DNA from: an uncultured Lachnospiraceae bacterium
GTDB taxonomy: Bacteria > Bacillota > Clostridia > Lachnospirales > Lachnospiraceae
DNA: 64,000 nt
Assembly (NCBI GenBank): GCA_944381485.1
Contig: CALWLI010000025.1
Coordinates: 30,260 to 94,259 of the forward strand
Reading direction: 5' to 3'
Part shown: positions 44,304 to 53,145 of the stretch, one piece after another
How positions within the stretch are numbered: position 1 is the stretch's first letter
Layout of the letters: every line of letters starts with the position of its first letter
The notes under the pieces: generated by a model
Told to the model about the DNA's origin: nothing
The model's input: the letters and a program-made list of their open reading frames with translations, nothing else
Database searches by the model: none
Translations under genes and position numbers: made by a program

Positions 44304-45754
44304 AAATCTATCTTCTCACCGCTGAGAACAGGCACCGCCCCCTCAGGTACAGGGCAGTAATAGCCTCCCTCGGTCTTCTTCTCAAACTCCTCTCTTGCGG
44401 CTTTCAGCAGACAGGGGTCCTCATACAGGTCTATGGCGGCTGATGCCAGCACCTTACCTGCGCATATGACTCCCTTGTGTCCGATGGAAGACTTTCCGGC
44501 TGACACTCTCTGCCAGCTGTGCCCTGGTGAGCCTGCCGAGAAGCATACCACGTTTATCTGAGCTGTGGGGGTGAGCCAGCTGACATCTCCCACATCAGTA
44601 GAGCCGGTCCTTGCAACATTGCTGTAATAATAGGGTATCAGGAAGTCATTGAGCGGCTTGGTACCGTTTTCGGATCTCTCCCGCACTATTTCCCTGATCT
44701 CTTCGCTCTCCTCAGATGCAGCTCCGGGGAGAGTATCATTCTTTATCTCATAGGAATCCACCAATTTCTTTGCGTAGTCCTTTTCCTCTTCCGTATACTC
44801 GGGAACTCCTGTCTCCTCAAAATTTTTGTACAAAAGACTCTCCAAAACTTTGTTTGTGACTGTATTTGAGCAGGCGTCAATAAATTTTTTCTTGACCTGT
44901 GTCCCGGTCATTTTTGCCGCGCCCTCGGCTATATCATCCACTCTCTCTTGAAGCTTGAGCGCATCTTTGGCCAGGACAGACCTCACCATGTACAGTACCT
45001 GAGCATGGGGCTGTACCACATTCGGAGAAACTCCTCCCCCGTCCGTTATGGCATAGTGTATTCTGGCCTCCGAAGGCATATGCTCACGTAAAAATTGTAC
45101 GCCTATGTTCATCAGTTCCACCGCATCGAGAGCGGATCTTCCGTACTCTGCCAGCGACGCGTGGGAGGCAAGTCCCTTGAAGGCATACTCTGTCTGTATG
45201 CAGGTATTGCAGGTGCCGCTTGTCACCTGATTGCAGTCCCCGGGATGCCAGGTCAAAGCGCAGTCCAAGTCCTTCCATATACCGTCTCTCGCCATAAAAG
45301 ACTTGGATGCTCCACCCTCTTCTCCGGGACAACCGAAGAAGATCACCGTGCCACATCCATCGCCCTTATCCTCCAGATACTTCTTTATGGCGAAGGCGGC
45401 TGCCATAGCTCCCGCCCCCAGCATATTATGTCCGCATCCGTGTCCTGAGCCTCCCGGAACGATTTCCTTTTTCTCTGTGCAGCAGGCCTCCTGAGAAAGT
45501 CCGCTCAAGGCATCATATTCTCCCAGTATTCCTATTACAGGCTTTCCTGAGCCGAAGCTTGCCTTGAATGCGGTCTCTATGCCACAGACAGGGCTTTCGA
45601 CCTCAAAGCCCTCATCCTTAAGCACCTTGCAGTAGAGCTCACAGGACTTGAATTCCTTAAGGCTCAGCTCCGCATATTCCCATATCTTATCCGACACGTT
45701 TATTATCGTATCCTTCTTTTCGTCTATATATGATGTGTACTTTTGCTTGTTCAT
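44300..45754 (-). CDS. M20 family amidohydrolase (AbgB-like)
   Basis: A 484-residue M20 enzyme close to AbgB, which splits p-aminobenzoyl-glutamate. Metal-binding motifs: PVIGILGEYDALSGL, GSGHGCGHNMLG, PGEEGGASK, and a HASLAEYGRSAL dimer-domain helix. The enzyme probably removes an acyl or aryl group from an amino acid amide. It is the last gene of an amino-acid ABC transporter operon, 26 nt after the ATPase. This order suggests that the imported compound is hydrolysed in the cytoplasm. Confidence 0.9.
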   Translation of the reverse strand: MNKQKYTSYIDEKKDTIINVSDKIWEYAELSLKEFKSCELYCKVLKDEGFEVESPVCGIETAFKASFGSGKPVIGILGEYDALSGLSQEACCTEKKEIVPGGSGHGCGHNMLGAGAMAAAFAIKKYLEDKGDGCGTVIFFGCPGEEGGASKSFMARDGIWKDLDCALTWHPGDCNQVTSGTCNTCIQTEYAFKGLASHASLAEYGRSALDAVELMNIGVQFLREHMPSEARIHYAITDGGGVSPNVVQPHAQVLYMVRSVLAKDALKLQERVDDIAEGAAKMTGTQVKKKFIDACSNTVTNKVLESLLYKNFEETGVPEYTEEEKDYAKKLVDSYEIKNDTLPGAASEESEEIREIVRERSENGTKPLNDFLIPYYYSNVARTGSTDVGDVSWLTPTAQINVVCFSAGSPGHSWQRVSAGKSSIGHKGVICAGKVLASAAIDLYEDPCLLKAAREEFEKKTEGGYYCPVPEGAVPVLSGEKIDF

Positions 45755-45780
45755 CTGTGTATCTCCATTCTTTCAGGGTA

Positions 45781-46530
45781 TCAGTAGAGCACCTTGCTCA
45801 GGAATTCCTTTGTTCTGGGATTTTGAGGATTTTCAAAAACCTCCTCAGGAGTTCCCTCCTCAGCTATGATGCCTCCGTCCATAAAGAGCACCCTGTCACT
45901 TATCTCCTTCGCAAAGCCCATCTCATGGGTAACTATCACTGTGGTCATTCCTGTCTTTACCAGCTCTTTTATTACCTGGAGTACCTCGCCTACCATCTCA
46001 GGGTCAAGAGCGGAGGTAGGCTCATCAAAGAGCATAACATCAGGCTCCATAGCCAGGGCTCTGACAATGGCAAGCCTCTGCTTTTGCCCTCCTGAAAGCT
46101 TCTGGGGATACTCGTTTATCTTATCCGAAAGTCCGACTCTTTGAAGCAGCTCCTCAGCCATCTTCTGTGCCTCAGCTTTCGTCTTTTTCCCGAGAAGCAC
46201 CGGGGCCATGGTTATGTTTTCCCCCACAGTCATATTTGGAAACACATTAAAGTGCTGGAACACCATCCCCATTTTCTGCCTGTGAAGATTTATATCCACG
46301 CTTTTATCAGTTATGTCCGTTCCCTCAAAGTAGACTTTTCCGCCATCAGGTGTCTCCAAAAGATTAAGACATCTCAAGAAGGTGGATTTTCCACCTCCCG
46401 AGGGGCCTATGATGGAAACCACTTCACCCCTTCTTATATCCTCACTGACACCCTTTAGCACCTTCAGTTCTCCAAAATTTTTCTGAAGATCCACTACCTT
46501 TATCAAAATATCATTTTTTTCAACTGACAT
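45781..46530 (-). CDS. Amino-acid ABC transporter ATP-binding protein
   Basis: A 249-residue ATPase of the polar amino-acid family (GlnQ/HisP-like). Walker [10 protein letters not shown] is at 42-50, the signature LSGGQKQR near 138, and Walker B ends in [13 protein letters not shown]. It pairs with the permease and binding protein upstream on the strand. The substrate class is assigned from the operon, not from the ATPase. Confidence 0.94.
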   Translation of the reverse strand: MSVEKNDILIKVVDLQKNFGELKVLKGVSEDIRRGEVVSIIGPSGGGKSTFLRCLNLLETPDGGKVYFEGTDITDKSVDINLHRQKMGMVFQHFNVFPNMTVGENITMAPVLLGKKTKAEAQKMAEELLQRVGLSDKINEYPQKLSGGQKQRLAIVRALAMEPDVMLFDEPTSALDPEMVGEVLQVIKELVKTGMTTVIVTHEMGFAKEISDRVLFMDGGIIAEEGTPEEVFENPQNPRTKEFLSKVLY

Positions 46531-46565
46531 GCTGTTCTCCTTCTGTATAGGTCACTTGAATTACT

Positions 46566-47249
46566 TTAAGCTGCTGAAGCGGCCATCCTTCTCTCAAACA
46601 GCTGCACCAGCTTTGAGAGAGTAAAGGTCACTACCAAATATACTACTCCGACTATTATCAACGGTTCAATAGGAAGATATACTATTCCGGATACTGTCTT
46701 GTATACAGTCATGAGCTCTCCTGCAAAGAAGGTGGATGCAAGTGAAGTATCCTTTATCATCATTACGAACTCGTTTCCCAGAGCGGGAAGTATATTTTTT
46801 ATGGCCTGAGGCAGCACTACCTTCATCATAGTCTGCCTCTGATTCAGTCCGAGAGAACGGGCAGCCTCTGTTTGGCCCTTATCAATACCCTGAATACCTG
46901 CCCTTATGACCTCTGACACATAGGCCGCAGAGTTCAGGCAAAGGGCTACTGTGACGCATATAGTGGGGGGAAGATCCATAAAAGGAAGCATCTCCGGAAG
47001 CAGGAAGTAGAAGAAATAGAGCTGCAAAAGCATGGGAGTTCCTCTTATCACCTCGACATATATGGCTGCCACTACATTGAGGGGCTTTATATGAAATATC
47101 TTAAGCCTGCTCATCCTCAAAAGAGCTATCAAAAAACCCAGAATAGTTCCGCAGAGAACTATTATTGCGCTCAGAAGCAGGGTCATTCCTAGGCCTTCCA
47201 AAAAAAGGGGCCAGTATTTTTCCAAAACACGAACAATATTATCTATCAA
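46566..47249 (-). CDS. Amino-acid ABC transporter permease
   Basis: A 227-residue HisM/GlnP-type permease with five membrane segments. The conserved EAA loop reads EAARSLGLNQRQTMMKVVLPQAIKNILPALGNEF (about 133-166). This contacts the ATPase. One permease gene with one ATPase suggests a homodimeric pore. Confidence 0.94.
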   Translation of the reverse strand: MIDNIVRVLEKYWPLFLEGLGMTLLLSAIIVLCGTILGFLIALLRMSRLKIFHIKPLNVVAAIYVEVIRGTPMLLQLYFFYFLLPEMLPFMDLPPTICVTVALCLNSAAYVSEVIRAGIQGIDKGQTEAARSLGLNQRQTMMKVVLPQAIKNILPALGNEFVMMIKDTSLASTFFAGELMTVYKTVSGIVYLPIEPLIIVGVVYLVVTFTLSKLVQLFERRMAASAA

Positions 47250-47294
47250 GGCAATTCACTCCTTCACAAACACTCTATTTATAAAAGCCTTATA

Positions 47295-48155
47295 CTACTC
47301 TTCTTCCACAAGGCCCAGGGATGTGGCCAGCTCCATGCTCTCGTCAAACCACTGCTGGTAGAGTCCCTTTTCCATAACTTCGCCTATGACCTCATTTATG
47401 GCCTCAAGCAGCTCGTCCTCACCCTTCTGAACAGCTACTACGTTTCCGGGAGACTCATAGTCGAAATAGTAATCGCTCATGCAAAGCTCAGGGTAGTTCT
47501 TTATATAGGACTCTCCGACCTGGCTGGCTATGGCAAGTGCATCTACCTTGCCTGTTGTGAGCATCATGACACCGTCATTTGCGGTGGTGACAGGAGTCAT
47601 CTCCGCATCCGGCAGCTGCTCAGCAAGCAGAGTCTGCTGAAGTGCTCCGTTCTGTGCGGCTATCTTCTTTCCTGTGAAATCCTCGGCCTTTGCAAGGCTT
47701 CCCTTGTTCTCCGCAAGTATCAGAAGTCCCTGATCATTTTCTGTCTCCTCTACACTATATCCGTTTGAAAGGCCCATGCTCTCCTCCCTCTCAGGAGTCT
47801 TGGCAAAGCAGGAGATAGCCATATCCACTGAGCCGGTAGTAACGGCAGCCTGGCAGGCTGAAAAGTCCATGGGCTGTATCTCAAGCTCAACTCCAAGCTT
47901 CTCGGCTATATATTTGCCCAGCTCAATATCCGATCCCGCATACTCTGTCTTTCCGCTGTTGACATTCTCAAATTCATAGGGGGCAAAGTCTGGGCTCGTT
48001 GCCATTGTGATCTTTCCCGCAGCCTTTATGGCCTCAAGCCTGTTTTCCGCCTCGGCAGTGTTCTCCTCTCCTGTACCGCCGCCTCCGCAGGCTGTAAGTC
48101 CCAGGCTGAGTGCGGCTATCAGTCCCATTGCTGTTATTTTGTTAAGCTTCTTCAT
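47295..48155 (-). CDS. Amino-acid ABC transporter substrate-binding lipoprotein
   Basis: A 286-residue binding protein. The lipobox LSLGLTAC gives a lipidated Cys at about 23, followed by a Gly-rich, acidic linker and a family-3 domain ([48 protein letters not shown]). It is the first gene of the SBP-permease-ATPase-M20 operon. The likely ligand is an amino acid or a small amide of one. Confidence 0.94.
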   Translation of the reverse strand: MKKLNKITAMGLIAALSLGLTACGGGGTGEENTAEAENRLEAIKAAGKITMATSPDFAPYEFENVNSGKTEYAGSDIELGKYIAEKLGVELEIQPMDFSACQAAVTTGSVDMAISCFAKTPEREESMGLSNGYSVEETENDQGLLILAENKGSLAKAEDFTGKKIAAQNGALQQTLLAEQLPDAEMTPVTTANDGVMMLTTGKVDALAIASQVGESYIKNYPELCMSDYYFDYESPGNVVAVQKGEDELLEAINEVIGEVMEKGLYQQWFDESMELATSLGLVEEE

Positions 48156-48200
48156 AATTATTCCTCCTAAAAACCGATTTATATGGTGTATAATTTTGCT

Positions 48201-48228
48201 TATGTATGATTATGCATAATATTACATA
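48201..48228. promoter_or_regulatory. 28-bp dyad operator on the amino-acid transporter promoter
   Basis: A perfect inner 12-bp palindrome, ATTATGCATAAT (48209-48220), has outer arms TATGTA (48201-48206) and TACATA (48223-48228) with the same centre; 24 of 28 positions are symmetric. It overlaps the -10 box of the minus-strand promoter. A dimeric repressor could block transcription here. Its identity is unknown. Confidence 0.6.
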
Positions 48229-48244
48229 TTTATAATTTTGTAAA
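48216..48244 (-). promoter_or_regulatory. Promoter of the amino-acid ABC / M20 operon
   Basis: On the minus strand TTTACA (48239-48244) and TATTAT (48216-48221) are 17 nt apart. The expected start is near 48209, giving a leader of about 55 nt before a GGAGG ribosome site. Confidence 0.7.
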
Positions 48245-48334
48245 TACGTATTTTGTTTTTTTACAGATACAATGCAGGGAATCCTTAGGATCGAGCTCTT
48301 AAGATCAAATCCGGCCGCTTTTAAAGAAGAAAAG

Positions 48335-48361
48335 CCCCGAGGCCTTATTTTAAAGCCTCGG
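48335..48361 (-). terminator. Terminator of the 48392-50092 deacetylase gene
   Basis: An 8-bp stem, CCCGAGGC / GCCTCGGG, with an 11-nt loop and a GCTTTTC tail on the minus strand, 31 nt beyond the stop codon. Confidence 0.8.
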
Positions 48362-48391
48362 GACTTAAGCATTCCTGCCCTTATTTAAATT

Positions 48392-50092
48392 TTAATAGCC
48401 GGGAACCGGTGTAGGGCGCTTATCACTGAATATCTCACTTGAGTCAAACAGATCTGTGAGCTTATTCTTTCCGTTTGCAATATCCTGCCACATTGCGTAT
48501 CCGTCCAGATTGCGTCTTCCCTGCCTCAGATAATCGTTTCCAAGCTGTACCCAGTATTGGGCGGAATCCACGTTACAGAAATATCTGAATCCAAGATCCC
48601 ACAGATAGTCGAATTTTGCGTTGTCATGGGAGTAGGCGTGCCAGTCTCCCACATCCGCTCCGAAGGGGAAAAGTATTATATCGCATTCACCGTTCATAAG
48701 CTCTTTATTTACATTTTTGTCCCACCTGTCGGCGTCCTTCTTCATATGCTCATAGCTTATGTCAGTGTAGTTTCTGTGTCCCCAGCTGTGAGAGGCAAGC
48801 TCATATCCGGCATCCTTGAGGGCTCTCACTACCTGCCTTGCGGTTTCCCTGTCAGCCTCAATATTCGTGTTGGCCTTCTTTTCCTCATCATACATGTCAG
48901 AGTTGGGATCATAGGTCTCGTCCGTCCTGTAACCCAGTATTCCGTTATAGCCTGTAAATGCCAGGCATGCCTTCGCTCCCTTGTAGGAGAAGTCCGGATG
49001 CTCTTCCACAAATCTGTCCAGTATAGGAACCAGGTCGTACTCACCGGTAACCTCGTTGCCGGAAGGCTCCGTATATACGCAGGTGGGCCTTCCGTCATCT
49101 CCGACTATGATCCTGTCGGCAAAGCCTGCCCCCTTCATATACTCGTAGTAGCATACGTCGTCCTGGCTTATGACCATAGCTTTTTTGCCCTCGGGAAGCA
49201 TTATCTTACCCTTGGTCATGGTCATGCTTCCGTCCTCCTGCTCCTTCATGGAGGCAATGTCGTGGAGTCTCACAAGTACAAAACCGTCGCTGTAAAACTT
49301 ATCAAGCATTTTTTCAAACTCTGTGACAGTTGTCATTACCTGATTATAGCCGTCGGCCTGCTTACCCCACTTGTCCTTGTCAAAGGCATTGTCCTCATCT
49401 ACGACAAGGCTGTGGAAGAACACATGAGTTATCTTTGTAATGTCCTGCTCCACAAGTCCCGCTTTTATCTCCTCAAACTTTTGAAGTGCTTCCATGCCCT
49501 CGGGAGATGCTGCCACCTCAGGATTTGAGTTTATAAGCTCTATGGCACCGTCATAATCGTACTGCAGTGCCATAAAGTCAGCCTCAGAGAGTATTATGTC
49601 CTGCTCGGAGCGGGTAGTCTCGGGAGCTGTATAGCTTTCCTCAGTGCTTTCCTCCACCGACATGGTAGCTGCTATGTCACCTCCTCCTGATATAAAGCCT
49701 ATAAGCTTTTTTACGCCGAATATCACCCCTGCTATCACCAATATCAGAAGTAAAAGCAGCAGTATCAGTGTTATTATGTTTTTTATCTTTCTTCTTCTGC
49801 GGGCCGCCCTGCGCCTTGCAGACATGTTTCTCGTGTTTCTTCTTCCGCTCTGAGCCTGTCTGTTTCTCGCAGCCCTTCTGCGGGCCTTGGCAGCGTCGGA
49901 CCCGGTCCTTCTGTAGGAGCTTCCGGCAGGTCTCCTGTATCCCGCCTGCTCGTGGTCTCCCCCTAAGCTGTAATAGCTTTCCGATGAAGCTGATCCGTCC
50001 TCATAGAGGTCGTTTCTGTAAGAGTTTCTGTAGGCCTGCCGTCCGGTCTTTCCTATAGGCCTGCCCTTTTTCCCTTTGTTTTCCAATGACAT
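48392..50092 (-). CDS. Membrane-anchored polysaccharide deacetylase family protein
   Basis: A 566-residue protein. The first 105 residues are disordered and strongly basic (many Arg). One membrane helix (106-127) follows, so most of the protein is outside. The C-terminal NodB-like domain has DD311-312 in VISQDDVCYY, unlike the common TFDDG, and HSWGH (435-439). It may remove acetyl groups from peptidoglycan or another glycan. The catalytic motif 1 is atypical, so the activity is uncertain. Likely a single-gene transcript. Confidence 0.8.
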   Translation of the reverse strand: MSLENKGKKGRPIGKTGRQAYRNSYRNDLYEDGSASSESYYSLGGDHEQAGYRRPAGSSYRRTGSDAAKARRRAARNRQAQSGRRNTRNMSARRRAARRRRKIKNIITLILLLLLLILVIAGVIFGVKKLIGFISGGGDIAATMSVEESTEESYTAPETTRSEQDIILSEADFMALQYDYDGAIELINSNPEVAASPEGMEALQKFEEIKAGLVEQDITKITHVFFHSLVVDEDNAFDKDKWGKQADGYNQVMTTVTEFEKMLDKFYSDGFVLVRLHDIASMKEQEDGSMTMTKGKIMLPEGKKAMVISQDDVCYYEYMKGAGFADRIIVGDDGRPTCVYTEPSGNEVTGEYDLVPILDRFVEEHPDFSYKGAKACLAFTGYNGILGYRTDETYDPNSDMYDEEKKANTNIEADRETARQVVRALKDAGYELASHSWGHRNYTDISYEHMKKDADRWDKNVNKELMNGECDIILFPFGADVGDWHAYSHDNAKFDYLWDLGFRYFCNVDSAQYWVQLGNDYLRQGRRNLDGYAMWQDIANGKNKLTDLFDSSEIFSDKRPTPVPGY

Positions 50093-50124
50093 TTATATTA
50101 TCCCTTAAAAATATAATTTTTACG

Positions 50125-50153
50125 ATTATAACATATAAATATTGATTTGTGTC
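50125..50153 (-). promoter_or_regulatory. Possible promoter of the membrane-anchored deacetylase
   Basis: On the minus strand a perfect TATAAT (50125-50130) has a poor GACACA at 17 nt (50148-50153). The expected start is about 25 nt before the ATG. Confidence 0.4.
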
Positions 50154-50196
50154 CTAAACCACCCTGAATTTATAAGATTTAAGGCAGAAATAATGT

Positions 50197-50225
50197 TTGA
50201 CTTTACCACAGTGAAATGTTAAAAT
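50197..50225 (+). promoter_or_regulatory. Promoter of the YerC-like gene
   Basis: TTGACT (50197-50202) and TAAAAT (50220-50225) are 17 nt apart, 54 nt before the ATG at 50279. Confidence 0.7.
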
Positions 50226-50278
50226 TTTAATAGTTTATATCTGTATAAATATTTTTTATTTCGGGAAAGGAAACCATC

Positions 50279-50572
50279 ATGAATCCTAAGATCCATACAG
50301 AAGAAGTCGATCACCTTTTTGAGGCGATACTTACATTGAAGAGCAAGGAAGAATGCTACAAATTTTTTGAGGATGTTTGTACCATAAAAGAGCTGTTGGC
50401 CATGGCTCAGAGATATGAGGTGGCCCTTCTCTTGGAGAAAAAGCTTACCTATCTCGACATAGCTGACAAGACGGGGGCTTCGACAGCCACCATCAGCCGC
50501 GTAAACCGCTCTCTGAATTACGGTGAGGACGGATACGAGATGGTGTTTGAGAGGCTTGGCCTTAAGCAATAA
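50279..50572 (+). CDS. TrpR-like protein YerC/YecD
   Basis: A 97-residue protein of the YerC/YecD family. It has a TrpR-type helix-turn-helix: LLAMAQRYEVALLLEKKLTYLDIADKTGASTATISRVNRSL (about 40-80). Members may act as tryptophan-like regulators, but their targets are poorly known. The start has AAAGGA 8 nt upstream. Convergent with the transporter operon. Confidence 0.9.
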   Translation: MNPKIHTEEVDHLFEAILTLKSKEECYKFFEDVCTIKELLAMAQRYEVALLLEKKLTYLDIADKTGASTATISRVNRSLNYGEDGYEMVFERLGLKQ

Positions 50573-50589
50573 ATCCGATCCGAAACTTT

Positions 50590-51234
50590 TTAAAGGCTTC
50601 CCATATTTATTATCTCCGCATTGAGGAGCTCTGCCTCCTCCTTGCTGTGAGTTGATATTATGAGAAGTCTTTTTTCTTTTTTCTCATTTATATAGGCTGC
50701 GACCCTTTTCTTTGTTTCCTCGTCCATTCCCGTAAAGGGCTCATCCATAAGTATTATATCCGCCTTCTCCCTTATCATGGCTCTCACCACCGCCACTCTT
50801 CTCTTTTGCCCTCCTGAAAGCTTCCCTGCGGGCTTTTTCAGCGCGTCCTCAGACAGCAGTCTCATAAGCTCCGATTTGAGCTCCGGGTCGCGAGTGTATT
50901 CCTTTCTGCAAAGAAAGAGGTTATCCTCAGCGCTCAGGTATTCGCAGAGCCTGTCCTCCTGAAATACCACAGAAAAGTTTACGCTTTTCCTGTCCACAGG
51001 AAGTCGTTCGGCTTTGTCCTCTCCGCTGTATGTGTAAAAGCAGACTTCTCCCGAATCAGGCTTAACAAAGCCTGCCAGAATATTAAAAACTGTCGTCTTT
51101 CCGGAGCCTGAGGCCCCCATGAGAGCATAGCTTCCCTCGGGCTTTAAGTCAAATTCCAGTCCGTTAAAAACAGTCTTATCTCCGAAGCTTTTCCTCAGTC
51201 CCTTTACCTCTATTCCCGTTTTCTTTCCTTCCAC
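50590..51234 (-). CDS. SsuB/NrtD-type ABC transporter ATP-binding protein
   Basis: A short 214-residue ATPase. Walker A GASGSGKTT is at about 39-47, the signature LSGGQKRR is in mid-protein, and Walker B is IILMDEPFTGMDEE. The short length and the pairing with a NrtB-like permease and a binding protein point to the sulfonate/nitrate/taurine/thiamine-precursor importers. It follows the permease by 2 nt. Confidence 0.9.
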   Translation of the reverse strand: MEGKKTGIEVKGLRKSFGDKTVFNGLEFDLKPEGSYALMGASGSGKTTVFNILAGFVKPDSGEVCFYTYSGEDKAERLPVDRKSVNFSVVFQEDRLCEYLSAEDNLFLCRKEYTRDPELKSELMRLLSEDALKKPAGKLSGGQKRRVAVVRAMIREKADIILMDEPFTGMDEETKKRVAAYINEKKEKRLLIISTHSKEEAELLNAEIINMGSL

Positions 51235-51236
51235 CT

Positions 51237-52007
51237 TTATTTATCCTCCGAGCCTCCATGGCTGTTTACTCTTTCCGGCAGGTAAAGCATGGCTTTCTCA
51301 AACAGGCTGCTGATCAGTATTATGACAAAAGTCCATGCAAAGAGTGAAGCTGTATCCAAAAATATCTTGGCCTGATAGAGGTTTCCTCCTATGGTTCCTA
51401 CAGGCTGTCCTATAAGTTCTGCCGCAACTCCTGATTTCCAGCTCATGGAGAAGGCTGTCTTTGTGCAGTTTATCAGATAGGGGAGCAGGGCCGGCACATA
51501 AATGTATATAAGCTTCTTTATTGGGGGAACCTCGAATATCTCAGACATCTCAAGAAGCTTCTTATCAGTGCTCTCAAGGCCGCTCACTGTGCTCACGCAG
51601 ACCATGGGATATACGACTACGAATGAGACAAAGCTGCTGAGCCTCTCGCTCCCTCCAAGCCAAATTATGGCAAGCACGGCAAAGGAGGCCACAGGTATGG
51701 ATTTCATAAGAGAGATAATTGGGGCGCTGAACTCTTTAAATATCCTACTCTTATAGGCTGCAAATCCTGTAGCTGTCCCCAAAATACAGGCTGAAAAAAA
51801 GCCTAAGAGTATCTTTATAAAGGTATTACCCACAGACAGCCAAAAATACTTTTCCCTGACGAGAACCAATAGGGCCGCTGCCGTATCGACAGGGCCCACA
51901 AGAACTATAGTATTGTCCATGGCTTCCGCCGCCAGCTGCCAGAGGATGAGCCAAAACAATACTATCAAATATTTATAAGATCTCTTTATTCTACTCCACA
52001 ACGGCAT
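51237..52007 (-). CDS. SsuC/NrtB-type ABC transporter permease
   Basis: About 256 residues from the ATG at 52007, which has GGAGA 8 nt upstream; it overlaps the binding-protein gene by 17 nt. Six membrane segments; an EAA-like loop (MSEIFEVPPIKKLIYIYVPALLPYLINCTKTAF) contacts the ATPase. A longer start at 52067 would extend deep into the previous gene and is less likely. Confidence 0.9.
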   Translation of the reverse strand: MPLWSRIKRSYKYLIVLFWLILWQLAAEAMDNTIVLVGPVDTAAALLVLVREKYFWLSVGNTFIKILLGFFSACILGTATGFAAYKSRIFKEFSAPIISLMKSIPVASFAVLAIIWLGGSERLSSFVSFVVVYPMVCVSTVSGLESTDKKLLEMSEIFEVPPIKKLIYIYVPALLPYLINCTKTAFSMSWKSGVAAELIGQPVGTIGGNLYQAKIFLDTASLFAWTFVIILISSLFEKAMLYLPERVNSHGGSEDK

Positions 52008-53097
52008 AGAAATCATCTCCGGGAAGCTCTCCTCCCACAGACTGAGGATTAGCCTCAAACAGTACATTTAAGTAGCCTGAAAGTGCAGTCTTCATCTCTT
52101 CTCCTGATATGCATACTATGTTGCACTTTCCAAGGGCAGCCTTTGCTATGGGTGCTTTCTCTATTATGCCATATTTGGCCACAAGCTCTGAAGTATGGTC
52201 AGGATCCTCTTCGGTCATTTTTACCGAGGCCTCGTGGTCAGCCATGAATGCCTTTATAGCATCCCCCTGTTCCTTGAGAAGATCATTCCTCACAACAGTC
52301 ACACCTGTCACAAGCTGTGATCCCTCGCTGCTCTCACACTTGTCCCACTCTTCATTGAGATCAAGGAATTCCCTGAGGTTTTCATTCTGTTTAAGGCACA
52401 CAGTGGCAAAGGGCTGAGGAAGGACCGCAGTTCCTGTAGGATCGGCCTTTAAAAGTGCCGCTATCTCCGTAGCCTCGTTCTTAAACTCTATATTTACTTT
52501 GCCTGACAGCCCGTTTTCGCTGAGGATATAATTGAAGGCAAACTCCGGAGTGCTGCCCTGTCCTGTCATATAAACAGTTTTTCCCTCAAGGTCCTGAAGA
52601 CTCTGTACGCTTTCATCTCCGGTGACGCCGTAAAGCACTCCAAGGGTATTTATGTCTGTTACGCTCACTCCGCCTTCTGTCTTATTATAGAGTACGGAAG
52701 CAAGGTTTGCAGGTATGAGAGCTATGTCCATATCCCCGCTCACAAGCTTTGCGCTTATCTCATCCGCGGTGGTAGCCATTGTAAACTCGTAGTCAATGTC
52801 TGTTTCTCCGGCCTCTGCCTTCTCCATCAAATTTACAAGTCCGATAGTAGTGGGGCCCTTAAGGGATCCCACTCTGAGCTTTGAGTTGTCCGAAACCTCA
52901 GTCTCATTATCCGAGGCAGTGCTCTCCCCTGTCTCGGGCTCTGAAGCTGAGCTCTCTTCAGTCTCAGAAGCTGAGACAGAAGTCTCCACAGACTCCTGTG
53001 TTTTGCTTTCTTCAGCAGCTCCTGTTGAGCATGCTGTCAGTGTAAGGCCAAATACTGCGGCTGCAAGCATTGTCCCCATGAATCTTTTTATGAACAT
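51991..53097 (-). CDS. SsuA/NMT1-like ABC transporter substrate-binding lipoprotein
   Basis: About 368 residues from the ATG at 53097 (AAGGAAG site). Lipobox LTLTAC gives Cys23. A Ser/Glu-rich, repetitive linker follows (about 25-70), then an NMT1/THI5-like domain with SLKGPTTIGLVNLMEKAEAGETD and EGKTVYMTGQGSTPEFAFNYIL. The ligand could be a sulfonate, a pyrimidine precursor or a similar small molecule. First gene of the SBP-permease-ATPase operon. Confidence 0.88.
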   Translation of the reverse strand: MFIKRFMGTMLAAAVFGLTLTACSTGAAEESKTQESVETSVSASETEESSASEPETGESTASDNETEVSDNSKLRVGSLKGPTTIGLVNLMEKAEAGETDIDYEFTMATTADEISAKLVSGDMDIALIPANLASVLYNKTEGGVSVTDINTLGVLYGVTGDESVQSLQDLEGKTVYMTGQGSTPEFAFNYILSENGLSGKVNIEFKNEATEIAALLKADPTGTAVLPQPFATVCLKQNENLREFLDLNEEWDKCESSEGSQLVTGVTVVRNDLLKEQGDAIKAFMADHEASVKMTEEDPDHTSELVAKYGIIEKAPIAKAALGKCNIVCISGEEMKTALSGYLNVLFEANPQSVGGELPGDDFYAVVE

Positions 53098-53145
53098 TTG
53101 TTCTCTTCCTTTCAATATATAAATTTAAAACTTTTTAATTTGAGA

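Noticed and set aside
48557-49528. 323-residue plus-strand frame opposite the deacetylase
   Set aside because: A shadow frame of a supported gene, with no start signal and no domain.
50590-53097. Taurine transporter by name
   Set aside because: The fold fits SsuABC/NrtABC-type importers, but no oxygenase or other marker gene is adjacent, so the ligand was left open.
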